In this document: positions 11,445 through 24,320 of the stretch, piece by piece
How the letters are laid out: each line of letters begins with the position of its first letter
How positions within the stretch are numbered: the first letter of the stretch is position 1
Assembly: GCA_032209605.1 (NCBI GenBank)
Contig: JASFXZ010000010.1
Span: 14,963,385 to 15,027,384, forward strand
Source: Mactromeris polynyma
Taxonomy: Eukaryota; Mollusca; Bivalvia; Venerida; Mactridae
Length of the DNA stretch: 64,000 bases
Direction: 5' to 3'
Program-made: the position numbers and the translations under genes
The notes under the pieces: model-generated
Told to the model about the DNA's origin: nothing
The model's input: the letters and a program-made list of their open reading frames with translations, nothing else
Database searches by the model: none

Positions 11445-12239
11445 TCCTTTAAATTCATGAGCGACTGTTCAGTCTTATTGAAATAACCGATGCTTTTCGT
11501 TTAAGTTATTTACCTTTATTAAATGTTCATAATGTATACATTATATTATTTAACATTGCAAAAATATGTTTATGTGACACTCCACATTGTGATTTTAGAT
11601 GACTGTAAATATAAGTTTGGTAAATTATAGAATTCATGTATTTTCGATTGATTTAACACAAAGATCACCGAGTGTTTGTCGGGTATTGATGACATTTTTA
11701 ATAGATCTAATCCAGCATGTTTTCTTTTCAATTTTTTAGCTATCTCATGTCTTGTTTTCTGTTGTTTCGAAGACCGGATTGTAAAGACATCGATGTTTCT
11801 AACAAAGCTTAATGTGCCTACCTTCGTCAAATGAATACTTCAGTATTAGGTCATGCTAAAAAAGTGTTTGTTTGTAGTGACGCGACCGACTAAATGTGTT
11901 TTTTTCCGATTCATCGATGAAAATATTTTCTTCTGACTTTTTTTCCTTGCACGTAGAAAAATCTCGGAATGTTTTTACAATTGAAGATAAGACAACATTG
12001 AAGGTTCGCTTCTTATTACTTTTATATAAAAATGATTGGATAGACCACAACATTGGAGGAAATACACATTATAAATACAATGCATCAATATATATATATG
12101 TACAAGTAGGCTGTTGACGAAACCATAACAGTACGTAACTAAACTAAAAAAAGTACCTTCCTACCCACTCTCAAAAATCCGGGTCGCATAACCGCAAACG
12201 AACATTTTTTTAAAGCATGGTCTTATTATTATATAAGAT
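11445..12239. other. Spacer with two unrecognised minus-strand open frames
   Basis: Open frames on the minus strand at 11856-12053 (ends ..ENTFSRSRHYKQTLF) and 11570-11830 (contains KQQKTRHEIAKKLKRKHAGL) are charged and non-repetitive. A CTTTTTTAG acceptor-like site lies near 11858. They might be exons, but I recognise no family and no clean phase-matched pair. Confidence 0.15.
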
Positions 12240-12588
12240 ACATGTATGTGTGTGTACCGGTGTAAGATATGTGTATGTACCGGTGTAAGATATGTGTGTG
12301 TACCGGTGTAAGATATGTGTGTGTACCGGGTATAAGATATGTGTGTGTACCGGGTGTAAGATATGTATGTGTACCGGTGTAAGATGTGTGTGTGTACCGG
12401 TGTAAGATATGTGTGTGTACCGGTGTAAGATATGTGTGTGTTCCGGTGTAAGTTATGTGTGTGTACCGGTGTAAGTTATGTGTGTGTACCGGTGTAAGAT
12501 ATGTGTGTGTTCCGGTGTAAGTTATGTGTGTGTACCGGTGTAAGAGATGTGTGTGTACCGGTGTAAGAGATGTGTGTGTACCGGTGTA
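12240..12588. repeat. 23-bp minisatellite, about 15 copies
   Basis: Core GTGTGTACCGGTGTAAGATA, with 24-bp versions carrying an extra G (ACCGGG). Variants include TTCCGG, GTTATG and GAGATG. TG-rich and TACCGG-bearing. Confidence 0.95.
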
Positions 12589-13335
12589 GAGCGAAAGTTT
12601 TACCGAGTGAGGAGCGGAAGGATGCTCATGAGTTGAAGAAATCGATTTTACACCGAAACATACAAATATTCTATTTATTTCATGCTTCAAGTTAGTCTTT
12701 TTTATGTTTTTATCGTTAATTACATCAGATATCACCGTTGAATGCCGTTCTATTTTATATGACGTCATTATCACTTTGATAATTTCACTAAGAATTACCG
12801 GATAATAATTCACCGTCATTCCGCGGTAAACTATAGGATGGGTGAACACGTGACTCGTTTGTTTACTACGCGATCACAAAACGGTACGTATTTTGGCAGT
12901 TTTTGTTTGTTAGAAATAGTTTTTAATAGCCTAAAACCTGCTCATCCAAAATCCGGTTGCATCGATGCACATTACATATTTGGCAATGTTCAAAAGAGAT
13001 GTTCTATTTCACTTGTTGGCATGTTTAAGCGATTGACTTGATATTGGTCCAGATTCTTGTAAAGTTTAGGTTATATATAGTCCTATATATATTGCATGTT
13101 TCTTATTGCTGAATCATAACATAACTGTAAATGGGTTAGACGTTATCATGCCAATTGTTTAGAATATTGCCACGCAACCCAAACTTTACATATACCCCGC
13201 GCCTTCCTTTTCGAGCGGAGTTCGTGTATATATGCGATAAAACAATTGACATTTACAAGCAGTAGAAGATAGAAATGCTTATTAGAATACGCACCTAGTG
13301 ATTACTACATTAAAATAGCTGATTGACACGTAATA
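12589..13335. other. Spacer with CRE and E-box sites
   Basis: Perfect TGACGTCA at 12760-12767 and AACACGTGAC at 12845-12854, followed by an ATG frame 12838-13041 of no recognised family. The two sites 85 bp apart could be promoter elements, but no gene start is established. Confidence 0.2.
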
Positions 13336-13517
13336 TACAGTAAAACCTCACATAAAGACCACCTCAATATTAAGGCTACCTAAAAATTAAGAACACAATT
13401 CTAAGTCCATTTTCCCAATTTTGCTCTTTATTTTAACATCACTATTAAGACCACCTCAATAATAAGACTAGTTTTCAAGGGTCCGAAGGCTGGTTGTATT
13501 AATGAGATTTTACTGTA
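13336..13517. mobile_element. MITE, 182 bp (family M)
   Basis: Terminal inverted repeats TACAGTAAAACCTCA (left) and TGAGATTTTACTGTA (right), starting and ending in TA, which fits TA-target transposons of the Tc1/mariner superfamily. The interior carries AAGACCACCTCAAT motifs and no coding capacity. Related elements are at 40106-40213 and 45490-45943. Confidence 0.75.
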
Positions 13518-13524
13518 CATTTAA

Positions 13525-13610
13525 ATTATATTGACACCCTCTCCGGGGTCTGCATGTAGAATATGTCATTATATTGACACCCTCTCCGGGGTCTGCATGT
13601 AGAATATGTC
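13525..13610. repeat. 43-bp direct duplication, 2 copies
   Basis: ATTATATTGACACCCTCTCC followed by GGGGTCTGCATGTAGAATATGTC occurs twice in tandem with no difference, directly beside the MITE. Confidence 0.95.
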
Positions 13611-14029
13611 AAATCTATTAAACGTTGCAATTTCATTCAAACCTCGCCAAAATTCTGAACATTCTTGAATTTTTGACGTTGAAACTAATGACAGTTTAAT
13701 TTATTTAGTATTCTTAGCATAGTGTTCTTCACCCGTTTCAATAAAGCTGAAGTGATATATTTATATCAAATTACAAGCGAGAATAGAAAAAATTAATAAA
13801 GGTGAAAAACACACCTTGATCATTTTTTATTGATAAATCTTTGAAATGATTAAGAAGTGTGAATATTGCCGTTTTTTAATTAAAAAGTCGTCACGTTAAC
13901 AAACTTCAATTCAATAACTGTCCTGAAAATATCCGTTCGTTATTAAAGTTTTCCAACAACAACATGACAGATATTTACTCAAGCATGAGGTCATGACTTT
14001 TGCTATTTCATTTATGGAATCTCTAAAGA

Positions 14030-14142
14030 CACCGTGTACGGAAAAGGGCGGCATTTAGTAGAGATATTTACTTACGAACGATATACTGTGGTAAGAAAAC
14101 CCTTTTACTTTTATTGAAATTCTAATTATTGCAATAAGTGAT
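14030..14142. mobile_element. Left flank of family D element hosting the large array
   Basis: GTGTACGG..CGGCATTTAG..CGAACGATA..CTGTGGTAAGA and CTTTTACTTTTATTGAAATT run up to the first array unit. The same blocks in the same order occur at 38394-38490, directly before a single array-like unit there. Confidence 0.6.
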
Positions 14143-17100
14143 AAGCCAGTATGAGCGCCAGATCATGCAGTTTCCTATAATCATGTGATATAGCCAATAT
14201 GAGCGCCAGATCATGCAGTTTCCTATAATCACGTGATATAGCCAGTATGAGCGCCAGATCATGCAGTTTCCTATAATCATGTGATAAGCCAGTATGAGCG
14301 CCAGATCATGCAGTTTCCTATAATCATGTGATATAGCCAGTATGAGCGCCAGATCATGCAGTTTCCTATAATCATGTGATAAGCCAGTATGAGCACCAGA
14401 TCATGCAGTTTCCTATAATCACGTGATAAGCCAGTATGAGCGCCAGATCATGCAGTTTCCTATAATCATGTGATATAGCCAGTATGAGCGCCAGATCATG
14501 CAGTTTCCTATAATCACGTGATAAGCCAGTATGAGCGCCAGATCATGCAGTTTCCTATAATCATGTGATATAGACAGTATGAGCGCCAGATCATGCAGTT
14601 TCCTATAATCATGTGATATAGCCAGTATGAGCGCCAGATCATGCAGTTTCCTATAATCACGTGATAAGCCAGTATGAGCGCCAGATCATGCAGTTTCCTA
14701 TAATCACGTGATAAGCCAGTATGAGCGCCAGATCATGCAGTTTCCTATAATCACGTGATATAGCCAGTATGAGCGCCAGATCATGCAGTTTCCTATAATC
14801 ACGTGATATAGCCAGTATGAGCGCCAGATCATGCAGTTTCCTATAATCACGTGATAAGCCAGTATGAGCGCCAGATCATGCAGTTTCCTATAATCACGTG
14901 ATATAGCCAATATGAGCGCCAGATCATGCAGTTTCCTATAATCACGTGATATAGCCAGTATGACCGCCAGATCATGCAGTTTCCTATAATCACGTGATAA
15001 GCCAGTATGAGCGCCAGATCATGCAGTTTCCTATAATCATGTGATATAGCCAGTATGAGCGCCAGATCATGCAGTTTCCTATAATCACGTGATAAGCCAG
15101 TATGAGCGCCAGATCATGCAGTTTCCTATAATCACGTGATAAGCCAATATGAGCGCCAGATCATGCAGTTTCCTATAATCACGTGATAAGCCAATATGAG
15201 CGCCAGATCATGCAGTTTCCTATAATCATGTGATAAGCCAGTATGAGCGCCAGATCATGCAGTTTCCTATAATCACGTGATAAGCCAGTATGAGCGCCAG
15301 ATCATGCAGTTTCCTATAATCACGTGATAAGCCAGTATGAGCGCCAGATCATGCAGTTTCCTATAATCACGTGATAAGCCAGTATGAGCGCCAGATCATG
15401 TAGTTTCCTATAATCACGTGATAAGCCAGTATGAGCGCCAGATCATGCAGTTTCCTATAATCACGTGATAAGCCAGTATGAGCGCCAGATCATGCAGTTT
15501 CCTATAATCAAGTGATATAGACAGTATGAGCGCCAGATCATGTAGTTTCCTATAATCACGTGATATAGCCAGTATGAGCGCCAGATCATGCAGTTTCCTA
15601 TAATCAAGTGATATAGCCAGTATGAGCGCCAGATCATGCAGTTTCCTATAATCAAGTGATAAGCCAGTATGAGCGCCAGATCATGCAGTTTCCTATAATC
15701 ACGTGATATAGCCAGTATGAGCGCCAGATCATGCAGTTTCCTATAATCAAGTGATATAGCCAGTATGAGCGCCAGATCATGCAGTTTCCTATAATCACGT
15801 GATAAGCCAGTATGAGCGCCAGATCATGCAGTTTCCTATAATCACGTGATATAGACAGTATGAGCGCCAGATCATGCAGTTTCCTATAATCAAGTGATAT
15901 AGACAGTATGAGCGCCAGATCATGCAGTTTCCTATAATCAAGTGATATAGCCAGTATGAGCGCCAGATCATGCAGTTTCCTATAATCACGTGATATAGAC
16001 AGTATGAGCGCCAGATCATGCAGTTTCCTATAATCACGTGATATAGACAGTATGAGCGCCAGATCATGCAGTTTCCTATAATCAAGTGATATAGCCAGTA
16101 TGAGCGCCAGATCATGCAGTTTCCTATAATCAAGTGATATAGCCAGTATGAGCGCCAGATCATGCAGTTTCCTATAATCATGTGATAAGCCAGTATGAGC
16201 GCCAGATCATGCAGTTTCCTATAATCATGTGATATAGACAGTATGAGCGCCAGATCATGCAGTTTCCTATAATCACGTGATATAGACAGTATGAGCGCCA
16301 GATCATGCAGTTTCCTATAATCAAGTGATATAGACAGTATGAGCGCCAGATCATGCAGTTTCCTATAATCACGTGATAAGCCAGTATGAGCGCCAGATCA
16401 TGCAGTTTCCTATAATCATGTGATATAGCCAGTATGAGCGCCAGATCATGCAGTTTCCTATAATCATGTGATATAGCCAGTATGAGCGCCAGATCATGCA
16501 GTTTCCTATAATCATGTGATATAGCCAGTATGAGCGCCAGATCATGCAGTTTCCTATAATCATGTGATATAGCCAGTATGAGCGCCAGATCATGCAGTTT
16601 CCTATAATCACGTGATATAGCCAGTATGAGCGCCAGATCATGCAGTTTCCTATAATCATGTGATATAGCCAGTATGAGCGCCAGATCATGCAGTTTCCTA
16701 TAATCATGTGATAAGCCAGTATGAGCGCCAGATCATGCAGTTTCCTATAATCACGTGATAAGCCAGTATGAGCGCCAGATCATGCAGTTTCCTATAATCA
16801 TGTGATATAGCCAGTATGAGCGCCAGATCATGCAGTTTCCTATAATCATGTGATATAGCCAGTATGAGCGCCAGATCATTCAGTTTCCTATAATCACGTG
16901 ATAAGCCAGTATGAGCGCCAGATCATGCAGTTTCCTATAATCACGTGATAAGCCAGTATGAGCGCCAGATCATGCAGTTTCCTATAATCACGTGATAAGC
17001 CAGTATGAGCGCCAGATCATGCAGTTTCCTATAATCATGTGATATAGCCAGTATGAGCGCCAGATCATGCAGTTTCCTATAATCACGTGATAAGCCAGTA

Positions 17101-20100
17101 TGAGCGCCAGATCATGCAGTTTCCTATAATCATGTGATATAGCCAGTATGAGCGCCAGATCATGCAGTTTCCTATAATCACGTGATAAGCCAGTATGAGC
17201 GCCAGATCATGCAGTTTCCTATAATCACGTGATAAGCCAGTATGAGCGCCAGATCATGCAGTTTCCTATAATCATGTGATAAGCCAGTATGAGCGCCAGA
17301 TCATGCAGTTTCCTATAATCACGTGATATAGCCAATATGAGCGCCAGATCATGCAGTTTCCTATAATCATGTGATAAGCCAGTATGAGCGCCAGATCATG
17401 CAGTTTCCTATAATCATGTGATAAGCCAGTATGAGCGCCAGATCATGCAGTTTCCTATAATCATGTGATATAGCCAGTATGAGCGCCAGATCATGCAGTT
17501 TCCTATAATCACGTGATAAGCCAGTATGAGCGCCAGATCATGCAGTTTCCTATAATCATGTGATATAGCCAGTATGAGCGCCAGATCATGTAGTTTCCTA
17601 TAATCATGTGATATAGACAGTATGAGCGCCAGATCATGTAGTTTCCTATAATCATGTGATATAGACAGTATGAGCGCCAGATCATGTAGTTTCCTATAAT
17701 CATGTGATATAGACAGTATGAGCGCCAGATCATGTAGTTTCCTATAATCACGTGATAAGCCAGTATGAGCGCCAGATCATGCAGTTTCCTATAATCATGT
17801 GATATAGCCAGTATGAGCGCCAGATCATGCAGTTTCCTATAATCATGTGATATAGCCAGTATGAGCGCCAGATCATGTAGTTTCCTATAATCATGTGATA
17901 TAGACAGTATGAGCGCCAGATCATGTAGTTTCCTATAATCATGTGATATAGACAGTATGAGCGCCAGATCATGTAGTTTCCTATAATCACGTGATAAGCC
18001 AGTATGAGCGCCAGATCATGCAGTTTCCTATAATCATGTGATATAGCCAGTATGAGCGCCAGATCATGCAGTTTCCTATAATCACGTGATAAGCCAGTAT
18101 GAGCGCCAGATCATGCAGTTTCCTATAATCAAGTGATATAGCCAGTATGAGCGCCAGATCATGCAGTTTCCTATAATCACGTGATAAGCCAGTATGAGCG
18201 CCAGATCATGCAGTTTCCTATAATCACGTGATAAGCCAGTATGAGCGCCAGATCATGCAGTTTCCTATAATCATGTGATATAGCCAGTATGAGCGCCAGA
18301 TCATGCAGTTTCCTATAATCACGTGATAAGCCAGTATGAGCGCCAGATCATGCAGTTTCCTATAATCATGTGATATAGCCAGTATGAGCGCCAGATCATG
18401 CAGTTTCCTATAATCACGTGATAAGCCAGTATGAGCGCCAGATCATGCAGTTTCCTATAATCACGTGATAAGCCAGTATGAGCGCCAGATCATGCAGTTT
18501 CCTATAATCACGTGATAAGCCAGTATGAGCGCCAGATCATGCAGTTTCCTATAATCAAGTGATATAGCCAGTATGAGCGCCAGATCATGCAGTTTCCTAT
18601 AATCACGTGATAAGCCAGTATGAGCGCCAGATCATGCAGTTTCCTATAATCACGTGATAAGCCAGTATGAGCGCCAGATCATGCAGTTTCCTATAATCAT
18701 GTGATATAGCCAGTATGAGCGCCAGATCATGCAGTTTCCTATAATCATGTGATAAGCCAGTATGAGCGCCAGATCATGCAGTTTCCTATAATCAAGTGAT
18801 ATAGCCAGTATGAGCGCCAGATCATGCAGTTTCCTATAATCACGTGATAAGCCAGTATGAGCGCCAGATCATGCAGTTTCCTATAATCAAGTGATATAGC
18901 CAGTATGAGCGCCAGATCATGCAGTTTCCTATAATCAAGTGATATAGCCAGTATGAGCGCCAGATCATGCAGTTTCCTATAATCAAGTGATATAGCCAGT
19001 ATGAGCGCCAGATCATGCAGTTTCCTATAATCACGTGATAAGCCAGTATGAGCGCCAGATCATGCAGTTTCCTATAATCACGTGATATAGCCAGTATGAG
19101 CGCCAGATCATGCAGTTTCCTATAATCAAGTGATATAGACAGTATGAGCGCCAGATCATGCAGTTTCCTATAATCAAGTGATATAGACAGTATGAGCGCC
19201 AGATCATGCAGTTTCCTATAATCAAGTGATATAGACAGTATGAGCGCCAGATCATGCAGTTTCCTATAATCATGTGATATAGCCAGTATGAGCGCCAGAT
19301 CATGCAGTTTCCTATAATCACGTGATATAGCCAGTATGAGCGCCAGATCATGCAGTTTCCTATAATCACGTGATAAGCCAGTATGAGCGCCAGATCATGC
19401 AGTTTCCTATAATCACGTGATAAGCCAGTATGAGCGCCAGATCATGCAGTTTCCTATAATCAAGTGATATAGACAGTATGAGCGCCAGATCATGCAGTTT
19501 CCTATAATCAAGTGATATAGACAGTATGAGCGCCAGATCATGCAGTTTCCTATAATCATGTGATAAGCCAGTATGAGCGCCAGATCATGCAGTTTCCTAT
19601 AATCACGTGATAAGCCAGTATGAGCGCCAGATCATGCAGTTTCCTATAATCATGTGATATAGCCAGTATGAGCGCCAGATCATGCAGTTTCCTATAATCA
19701 CGTGATAAGCCAGTATGAGCGCCAGATCATGCAGTTTCCTATAATCACGTGATAAGCCAGTATGAGCGCCAGATCATGCAGTTTCCTATAATCACGTGAT
19801 ATAGCCAGTATGAGCGCCAGATCATGCAGTTTCCTATAATCACGTGATAAGCCAGTATGAGCGCCAGATCATGCAGTTTCCTATAATCATGTGATATAGC
19901 CAGTATGAGCGCCAGATCATGCAGTTTCCTATAATCACGTGATAAGCCAGTATGAGCGCCAGATCATGCAGTTTCCTATAATCACGTGATAAGCCAGTAT
20001 GAGCGCCAGATCATGCAGTTTCCTATAATCACGTGATATAGCCAGTATGAGCGCCAGATCATGCAGTTTCCTATAATCACGTGATAAGCCAGTATGAGCG

Positions 20101-20798
20101 CCAGATCATGCAGTTTCCTATAATCACGTGATAAGCCAGTATGAGCGCCAGATCATGCAGTTTCCTATAATCACGTGATAAGCCAGTATGAGCGCCAGAT
20201 CATGTAGTTTCCTATAATCATGTGATAAGCCAGTATGAGCGCCAGATCATGCAGTTTCCTATAATCATGTGATATAGCCAGTATGAGCGCCAGATCATGC
20301 AGTTTCCTATAATCACGTGATAAGCCAGTATGAGCGCCAGATCATGCAGTTTCCTATAATCACGTGATAAGCCAGTATGAGCGCCAGATCATGCAGTTTC
20401 CTATAATCACGTGATAAGCCAGTATGAGCGCCAGATCATGCAGTTTCCTATAATCACGTGATAAGCCAGTATGAGCGCCAGATCATGCAGTTTCCTATAA
20501 TCATGTGATATAGCCAGTATGAGCGCCAGATCATGCAGTTTCCTATAATCATGTGATATAGCCAGTATGAGCGCCAGATCATGCAGTTTCCTATAATCAC
20601 GTGATAAGACAGTATGAGCGCCAGATCATGTAGTTTCCTATAATCATGTGATATAGCCAGTATGAGCGCCAGATCATGCAGTTTCCTATAATCAAGTGAT
20701 ATAGCCAGTATGAGCGCCAGATCATGCAGTTTCCTATAATCACGTGATAAGCCAGTATGAGCGCCAGATCATGCAGTTTCCTATAATCACGTTATAAG
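14143..20798. repeat. 47/48-bp satellite-like array, about 140 copies, E-box bearing
   Basis: Unit contains CCAGTATGAGCGCCAGATCA, TGCAGTTTCC and TATAATCACGTGAT. Units come in two lengths, GTGATAAGCC (47) and GTGATATAGCC (48). A hexamer slot near the unit end is CACGTG, CATGTG or CAAGTG. Runs of 48-bp units keep a 16-residue minus-strand period, and each 47-bp unit shifts it to a stop, which gives the many short frames. A 239-bp block of five units is duplicated at about 17509-17751 and 17748-17990. The array is seeded in a family D element. Confidence 0.98.
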
Positions 20799-20860
20799 GG
20801 CCAATAATTCCATAGTTTCTTTAAACATTCAAGAAATCCAACGTATAGGTTATATAAAAA
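20799..20860. mobile_element. Right flank of family D element
   Basis: TTCTTTAAACATTCAAGAAA and TCCAACGTATA match the sequence following the single unit at 38394-38600 (TTCTTCAAACATTCATGAAA, TCCGACGTATA). The array is therefore bracketed by both halves of one dispersed element. Confidence 0.6.
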
Positions 20861-22366
20861 ATAAAACGAGTTCACCTATTCTCGAAAAATTGGAGAAAGT
20901 ATAATATCACAGGGCAAAATCTCATTATAGATAGAAACTTCAATGATCTCACGCTCGTACAACTACATCGGTAGTTTATATAATGATTTCATTACAAATA
21001 AACAAGTTTTCTGAACACACACCATCGTTTGTTTTTTTAAAATTCTGCATTAACATAAATACCGCAATTCTCCATGGACGGTGGCCACGTTGACAGAAAT
21101 GGCTTCACCAGAATCGCTTTTCGGATAAGCGCGAAACGCTCAAAATGGCTTCAGTCAACACTATAAAATATAGAGGGAGTAGTTGACATGTTTGGCTATA
21201 ACTTTTTTATTTTTCAAATGATCTTAAATGCAAAGGTAGAATAACAAACTGTCGAGTTATTAAAACATATTTGATTTTTTTAAATATTTTGGCGGGGGAA
21301 TTTGCATTTATAATTATGTAACCACTTATATTCACATTGAATATAGGGTAATTCGGCCAAAAAAATGCGAACTCTCTGGTTTAACTTGTAATCTGATTAA
21401 ATATGCTTGAAACAAACAAAAAAGGCACAGGCGGAATTAAAAAGAAAAATTTATTCTTATTTTAAAGATATCTTTCAATAAATTTTCAATTGAAATTTAG
21501 GCGGGGGAATTTTAGGTTAAATAAAGTCCCCATCAATTTGTTTGGCAAGTTCGGCACTCTATACGGAGTTTCACGTAGATTACCGATCTTTCGAATGTTC
21601 GTTAGCGTCCGGTCTAGCGTTATATGTTCGGGTGTGTTATCATTTTATTGCCCTTTACGATACTAAGCAAATATATAATGCAATACATGCGTTGCAGTTG
21701 TTTAATGCAGAATCAGTGTAAAATATAAGCAAAAAAATTATAATTGAACATTAAATGTTCCAATTAGTATTGTAATGCCTTATTTTACAAGTTTATGATT
21801 CAATATTGAATCAGTTATGCTGGCATACATAAGTTTCATATGAATTTCATATAAATAGACAGCGGCTGTTTAAAATGATAAATCAAACTGGTAGGAAATT
21901 GCAGTCCTAGTGGTCAAACATTCGTTTTGGGAATATAGTTAACAGCTGGTTAGTCATTAGGTAATCGTTTACTAATTGGGATGGATCACATTTTGTGTTG
22001 TACTTTTAATATAAACATTATGTTTTAAACACATTTAAGGGAAATTTTGAAAATATGAATGTAGGCTGTATCTGGAAAAAACAAAATGCCTTTATTTTTG
22101 CAAAAATAAGGGCCTAAATATTAAAATCCCTTCTATAAACTATTGATTGAATATAATTATTTTAATGAATTCGGTAATTAAAGGTGTAAACTTTTCACAA
22201 CTCCGCCTTCCATTGTTTAACACTAAAACAACACCATTTTCTGCGCCTGGCTGATGTAGAGTGAAAAGCATTCGATTTTACTGGACGGTCACAAAAGGCT
22301 AAAGTGCACAACAGGGGGTAAAATTTTATTGCACTTGCTTCCGCTTATAAAGGGGAAATCGATAAT
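20861..22366. other. Spacer without recognised genes
   Basis: AT-rich. GGCGGGGGAATTT occurs twice (about 21290 and 21500). A somewhat GC-richer patch lies at 21060-21180. There is no convincing exon or element. Confidence 0.4.
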
Positions 22367-22377
22367 AAATTGATGTG

Positions 22378-22799
22378 AGTGGTGGCCCTGTGGCTCAGTG
22401 GTTAACGCTGCTGACTACGAATCCGAAGGTCGTGGGTTCGATCCCTCGTCTCGCCGGATAAAACAGAAATGCTTTTCAGTGTTTCCCACCTAACATAGTA
22501 CTGGCATGTAACCAGGAAAGTACTGGGTATATTCCAGGAAAGTACTGGTTAGGTGCCAGGAAAATGGTAACTGTACGATAGGTCTCATTGGTACTGTGCA
22601 GTGACCGTCTTTGGCTTCAAAAATTGTCTGTTTGATCTATACTGCTATACTGGCAGGTAAATTTCCCCCTTCGGTTTCAAAAGGTCTATTTATGGTGTGC
22701 GGGGGACATACCTGGTCGACCAAAATACCATAAAGTGCATTATAAAATGTGCGCGGCGACGGGCGACCTCATAAACCAGTAATACAAATACATACATAC
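22378..22799 (+). mobile_element. tRNA-derived SINE, copy 1
   Basis: The head carries a pol III A box (TGGCTCAGTGGTTAACGC) and B box (GGGTTCGATCCC). The anticodon-like loop CTACGAA within GCTGA/TCCGA suggests an Arg(ACG) tRNA ancestor (inference). The body contains CCAGGAAAGTACTGG twice plus CCAGGAAAATGG, then ..GTGCGGGGGACATACC.. and GCGGCGACGGGCGACC. It is flanked by AAATTGATGTG (22367-22377 and 22800-22810), the apparent target-site duplication. Confidence 0.85.
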
Positions 22800-22810
22800 A
22801 AATTGATGTG

Positions 22811-23203
22811 TAAGGTGGCCCTGTGGCTCAGTGGTTAACACTGCTGACTACGAATCCGAAGGTCGTGGGTTCGATCCCTCGTCTCGCCGGATAAAACAGA
22901 AATGCTTTTCAGTGTTTCCCACCATAGTACTGGCATGTTACCAGGAAAGGACTGGGTAGATTCCAGGAAAGTACTGGTTAGATGCCAGGAAAATGGTAAC
23001 TGTACGATGGGTCTCATTGGCACTGTGCAGTGACCGTATTTGGGTTCAAAAGTTGTCTGTTTGACCTATACTGCTCTACAGGCAGGTAAATTTCCCCCTT
23101 CGGTTTCAAAAAGTATATTTATGGTGTGCGGGGGACATACCGGGTCGACCAAAATACCATAAAGTGCATTATAAAAAATGTGCGCGGCGACGGGCGACCT
23201 TAC
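22811..23203 (+). mobile_element. tRNA-derived SINE, copy 2
   Basis: Same head and body as copy 1 with scattered differences. The 3' end is shorter: it lacks the CATACATA-type tail and stops after GGGCGACCT. It is followed by a third AAATTGATGTG at 23204-23214. The tRNA cloverleaf is degenerate, so neither copy is a functional tRNA gene. Confidence 0.85.
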
Positions 23204-23214
23204 AAATTGATGTG

Positions 23215-24126
23215 TAGCATTTACAGTGCTAGAAGAATAGTAACCTTGAGACCTAGGCTAATCTGGTCAATTTCACAGCCGATTTGGGGATCAGAACACC
23301 CTTCGCTCCCGGTGGAATCAGGCATTGGAAGGGATCGTAGATGACGCAACGAGTATAATTATTTAAAAAAGAAAGTTTATCCATAGCGTAAAAACGTCTT
23401 AAAACAAAACAAAATTGCTACAAAAATCCTAAGACAACCATGAAGATAAATACTATTTATTGTATTGTTGTTAAAATGTCAATAATGGTGGATATGTTAC
23501 ATAGATGCAAATTATATGTTAATGTAAATATAAATTATTATACAAATCCACGATGTGGAATAGTAATATATATTGCGTGGTATTTGCAGGCACCACAGTA
23601 TCTTTCGTATTAAAAAAAGTACCCAAAATTATTTGTATTTGCAATTTTAATTGGAAATTGCACAACAACTGTATTCATTTACAGACGACAAAGTGTTTAT
23701 TACACATGCTAAGTGAAACGAATTCCTTGTATTTTTTCTCTATTTTATTTCCTGAGCGAAAAAAATTGCCTATCACATAGTTCATTTTCAATAATAGAAT
23801 ATTCTCGTGTTTCACCAACAAAATCGAACTCCATTTGTACTCCATTTGTACATAAAACATAATGTTTTAAGCGTTTATCGGATACATAGATCTAAGATAG
23901 CCCGAGGCTAGCTGTTATTGTGTTACTAGTATACCAATTGACCTTTCTGCAGATATTGATTGACAGCTCGCGTAAGCCAATCGCGTTGCAGTATTCGCGC
24001 ACACCTCCGGCATTGTTTTATCGACGCCATTTTGTTAGACAAGCGCTACAGTTGTCAACAAATTTGTCTAAGAGTGATAGTTTTCGGGAAAGCAAATAAC
24101 AGGGTGTTTATTATTGATCTAAGACA
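23215..24126. other. AT-rich spacer
   Basis: No recognised feature. The last part (about 23940-24060) becomes GC-richer with AGCCAATCGCG and GACGCCATTTTG blocks, which may belong to the promoter side of the THAP pseudogene. Confidence 0.35.
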
Positions 24127-24320
24127 ATGGTGAAAATGTGTAGCTTCGGGCTGTGTGATAGTGACAATAGATGTCCAGACTGATAGGTGGCGTGAAATTC
24201 TTACCTTTTCCAAAACCTAAGACAAATGCATGCGGTGGATTAAGATGTGCGGCAGACCGCATCACGAGTTAAATCCGTCTAAAAATAACGCAAACAGATA
24301 TGCCACATTGATAAAAAGAT
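24127..24320 (+). pseudogene. THAP-domain pseudogene fragment
   Basis: Starts ATG and reads MVKMCSFGLCDSDNRCPD, with the first zinc Cys pair of a THAP C2CH finger, then TGA at 24181. After a frame shift it reads VKFLPFPKPKT (24192 on), and after another it reads KCMRWIKMCGRPHHELNP (24224 on), the typical THAP FPKP and Trp/Arg-Pro segments. The expected second-half CxxH and AVPTIF-like end are absent: the frame runs NNANRYATLIKR and stops. THAP fingers are DNA-binding domains of transcription factors and of P-element-like transposases. Two frame shifts and the missing metal ligands make this a dead fragment. Which type of THAP gene it came from is not determinable. Confidence 0.6.

Noticed and set aside
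14139..20798. CRISPR array (regular spacing of repeats)
   Set aside because: The whole 47/48-bp unit is repeated. There are no unique spacers, no cas genes, and the context is eukaryotic.
22383..22460. Functional tRNA gene
   Set aside because: A and B boxes are good, but the acceptor stem does not pair and the sequence continues into a SINE body. It is present twice with the same body.
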